NCBI GenBank assembly: GCA_001775255.1
Contig: MFCJ01000032.1
Location: 30,781 to 46,218 of the forward strand
DNA: 15,438 bases
DNA from: Candidatus Dadabacteria bacterium RIFCSPHIGHO2_12_FULL_53_21
GTDB taxonomy: Bacteria > Desulfobacterota_D > UBA1144 > Nemesobacterales > UBA2774
Direction: 5' to 3'
In this document: positions 13,656-15,438 of the stretch, piece by piece
Position numbering within the stretch: position 1 is the first letter of the stretch
Layout: each line of letters opens with the position of its first letter
The notes under the pieces: model-generated
What the model was told of the DNA's origin: nothing
Seen by the model: the letters and a program-made list of their open reading frames with translations, nothing else
Databases searched by the model: none
Position numbers and translations under genes: made by a program

Positions 13656-13702
13656 GAGATTGCCGCGCTCCGCTAACTAAATTAGCTCCGCTCGCAATGA
13701 CA
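13656..13702 (+). repeat. REP-like palindromic unit 3 with an internal hairpin
   Basis: The ends match unit 1: GAGATTGCCGCG on the left and CTCGCAATGACA on the right. The centre is longer and contains GCTAA/TTAGC (13672-13676/13682-13686) around CTAAA, which suggests a variant with a changed loop. It ends 10 bases before the stop of the convergent phosphoesterase gene. Confidence 0.75.
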
Positions 13703-13711
13703 TAGAAGAAA

Positions 13712-14629
13712 TCAATCGCAATTGTAGGGCTTTGACAGCGTGATGACCTTGTCGAGGCCGGGGGTGTAGAAATAGCGCTCGTGGTTCCGCGACCTCACGA
13801 GCAGCTTGTCCGAGCCGCAGGCGAATGTGAGCACCCTCGATTCGGGCTCCTTTATGCCCATAAGGTCGGGGCGAATGGAGGATATCTCGATGAACGTCGT
13901 CCCGCCCAACTCCTCCTGTGTGACGATGGTGTCCGGCAGCGACTGGGGGATGTGCAGGTGTCCCGAGAGCCAGAGATCGACTTTGTATTTCTTAAGCACT
14001 TCCCTGAACCTCTTCGAGTCCGTTATCTGCCTCTCTTTAATGGCCGAGAACATTATGCCGCTCCCCTGAAGGGGCGCGTGCGCCGTGACGACTATAATCT
14101 TGTCCTGATTCTTTATGACGAGGTCTTTCCACCACTCGAATGTCTCGTCCGTTATGACGGTCGCCTTACCCCTGTCTTCGTTCGACATGAATATGAAGAG
14201 GATGTTCCCCTTCTCGACCGTGTAATGCCCGTCCCCTCCCCCTCTTAATTTTTTCCTGAATATATTCCCCTTGTCCGTTTTATAGTCGTGGTTTCCGATT
14301 ATCTCGTACCATTCCTTTATGTATGACCCGTCCCTCGCCTTTATGTAGAGGTCGTAACTCTCCACAGTCGGGAAATCGGCGACGTCGCCCGCGTTTATAG
14401 CCATGTCCACGTCGGGGACGTTGTCGTTCACGTCCTCGACCGCGTTCTCGAAGGGCTTCATGTGGGCTTCGTCCTTGATGTGGGTATCGGAGAGCGCCCA
14501 GACAGTGAACGTCTCCTCGGGGACGAACCAGTCGGCCGCGGTGAGCTCTTTACCCGACGATGAGCCTGCATGGCACGACGCGAGTGTGAATATCAGGAGG
14601 AAAAGTAGGGGTATAAAACGTTTATTCAT
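13712..14629 (-). CDS. Calcineurin-like metallophosphoesterase lipoprotein
   Basis: The 305-residue protein begins with a lipoprotein signal peptide whose lipobox is LASC (Cys19), so it is probably anchored outside the cytoplasm. All metal-ligand motifs of the metallophosphoesterase fold are seen in order: DTH at 48-50, GD at 81-82, GNHD at 112-115, His184 in TAHAPL, and GHLH at 223-226. Such enzymes hydrolyse phosphomonoesters or diesters using a two-metal site; the substrate cannot be told from sequence, and a phosphodiesterase or nucleotidase are both possible. The ATG at 14629 has only a weak AGAG upstream and lies 20 bases after the stop of the tRNA methylthiotransferase gene, so the two are probably co-transcribed. 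The stop at 13712 faces the repeat cluster. Confidence 0.92.
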   Translation of the reverse strand: MNKRFIPLLFLLIFTLASCHAGSSSGKELTAADWFVPEETFTVWALSDTHIKDEAHMKPFENAVEDVNDNVPDVDMAINAGDVADFPTVESYDLYIKARDGSYIKEWYEIIGNHDYKTDKGNIFRKKLRGGGDGHYTVEKGNILFIFMSNEDRGKATVITDETFEWWKDLVIKNQDKIIVVTAHAPLQGSGIMFSAIKERQITDSKRFREVLKKYKVDLWLSGHLHIPQSLPDTIVTQEELGGTTFIEISSIRPDLMGIKEPESRVLTFACGSDKLLVRSRNHERYFYTPGLDKVITLSKPYNCD

Positions 14630-14649
14630 TCTCTATGATTAATACGGGG

Positions 14650-15438
14650 TCAGGAGGCGTCACGGATGGGGGCCGCAAGCGCTTCTTCACCTGAAATCCC
14701 CGTGATCGTGACCTCTATCTCTTCGCCCGGGGCGTGTTCTCCGCCCTGGAGCCTCACGGGTATGTAGTTGGGGGTGGTGCCCTTCCCTCCCGTCTCGACG
14801 AGTATCGGGAACGTGCGCCCGATGAAGCCCCTGTAGAATTCGGTCTTCTTCCTTATGCCGAGCTCCCGGAGTGTGGCGCCCCTCTCCTTTATGGTCTCCG
14901 GCCGCACCTGGCCGGGCATGGAGGCGGCGGGGGTGGACTTCCGCTTCGAATAAGGGAATACGTGGAAATACGTGAGCGCCGATCGACGGGCTACCTCGTA
15001 GGTGTTCCTGAATTCCTCGTCCGTCTCCCCGGGGAATCCGACCATTATGTCCGAGCCTATGGCCGCGTCGGGGATCCTCTCCCTGATGAGGTCCGTGAGG
15101 GCGAGGAACCTGTCGGGGGCATAGCGCCTCCTCATCCTTCTTAGCACCTCGCCGTCGCCGCTCTGAAGGGCGACGTGGAACTGCGGGCAAATCGTCTCGG
15201 CCCCGGCGATGAACTCTATGAGCCCGGGCTCGGTATCCGCCGGGTCGAGCGACGTGAGCCTCACGCGCCTCACTATCTTCTCCCGCTCTATGTTCCTGAG
15301 GAGCTCCTCGAAGCTCGATCCTATATCCCTCCCGTAGCTCGCGATGTGGACGCCTGTGAGGACGATCTCCTTGTATCCGGACTCCGCGAGCTTCTCCATC
15401 CTCCCTAATATGTCGCCGACGGGGAGGCTCCTCGACCT
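14650..15438 (-). CDS. mtaB: MtaB-type radical-SAM tRNA methylthiotransferase (partial, N-terminus outside window)
   Basis: The open frame runs through the right edge, so about 262 C-terminal codons are present. The in-frame ATG at 15399 is internal: codons before it (RSRSLPVGDILGR) match the stretch just after the radical-SAM cluster in this family. Visible family features are EIVLTGVHIASYGRD, LTSLDP, HVALQSGD, LRRMRRRY, DIMVGFPGETDEEF and HVFPYSKR. A TRAM-like RNA-binding end follows (NYIPVRLQGGEHAPGEEIEV). The family adds a methylthio group to t6A37 of tRNAs reading ANN codons. I favour MtaB over MiaB from the wording of SYGRDIG and HVFPYSKR. The CxxxCxxC Fe-S motif and the N-terminal methylthiotransferase domain lie off-window. 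Confidence 0.92.
   Translation of the reverse strand, partial: RSRSLPVGDILGRMEKLAESGYKEIVLTGVHIASYGRDIGSSFEELLRNIEREKIVRRVRLTSLDPADTEPGLIEFIAGAETICPQFHVALQSGDGEVLRRMRRRYAPDRFLALTDLIRERIPDAAIGSDIMVGFPGETDEEFRNTYEVARRSALTYFHVFPYSKRKSTPAASMPGQVRPETIKERGATLRELGIRKKTEFYRGFIGRTFPILVETGGKGTTPNYIPVRLQGGEHAPGEEIEVTITGISGEEALAAPIRDAS

Noticed and set aside
13565..13702. CRISPR-like array of short repeats.
   Set aside because: Units alternate orientation, differ in length, are internally palindromic with unequal gaps, and no cas gene is nearby.

Overview
The window looks like the chromosome of a Gram-negative-type (diderm) bacterium. It encodes two lipoproteins with clear lipoboxes, a complete peptide ABC importer, NfeD/slipin membrane proteins and a MoxR/VWA pair. 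GC content is fairly high, yet ATA (Ile) and AGG (Arg) are used freely. That, with the gene mix, suggests a deep-branching Desulfobacterota ('deltaproteobacterial') or Dadabacteria-like lineage, but the assignment is weak and rests on recollection only.

Region 1 (1-7301, all minus strand) is one co-directional block. Read in transcription order it is nfeD (membrane serine protease), slipin (stomatin/SPFH partner), a peptide-binding lipoprotein, two permeases, and two ATPases of which the last runs off the left edge. Both permeases resemble YejB and YejE of the microcin C/oligopeptide importer, but the ATPases are separate OppD- and OppF-type proteins rather than a fused YejF. A strong stem-loop follows the binding-protein gene, and a promoter-like sequence precedes the first permease, so binding protein and membrane parts are probably expressed at different levels.

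Region 2 (7302-9896) starts with a divergent promoter region. On the plus strand a membrane-anchored TPR (YfgM-like) gene has a near-consensus promoter placed so that its mRNA should be almost leaderless. Converging on it is a minus-strand gene for a protein with a coiled-coil N-terminus, one membrane span and a C-terminal SH3 domain. Upstream of that gene is a 7-11-7 inverted repeat over the likely promoter. A small orphan zf-HC2 zinc-finger (anti-sigma-like) gene follows, with no sigma-factor gene beside it.

Region 3 (9897-13362) has a 433-base non-coding stretch with several potential hairpins. It leads into a translationally coupled pair: a MoxR-type AAA+ ATPase and a cytoplasmic VWA protein with an intact MIDAS. 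A 12-bp hairpin terminator ends the pair. This is most likely a chaperone or metal-insertion type machine of unknown target.

Region 4 (13363-13711) is a convergent intergenic region full of repeats: an AT-rich nested imperfect palindrome of about 170 bases, then three GAGATTGCC...CTCGCAATGACA palindromic units in alternating orientation.

Region 5 (13712-15438, minus) holds a metallophosphoesterase lipoprotein and the 3' part of an MtaB-type tRNA methylthiotransferase gene that continues past the right edge.
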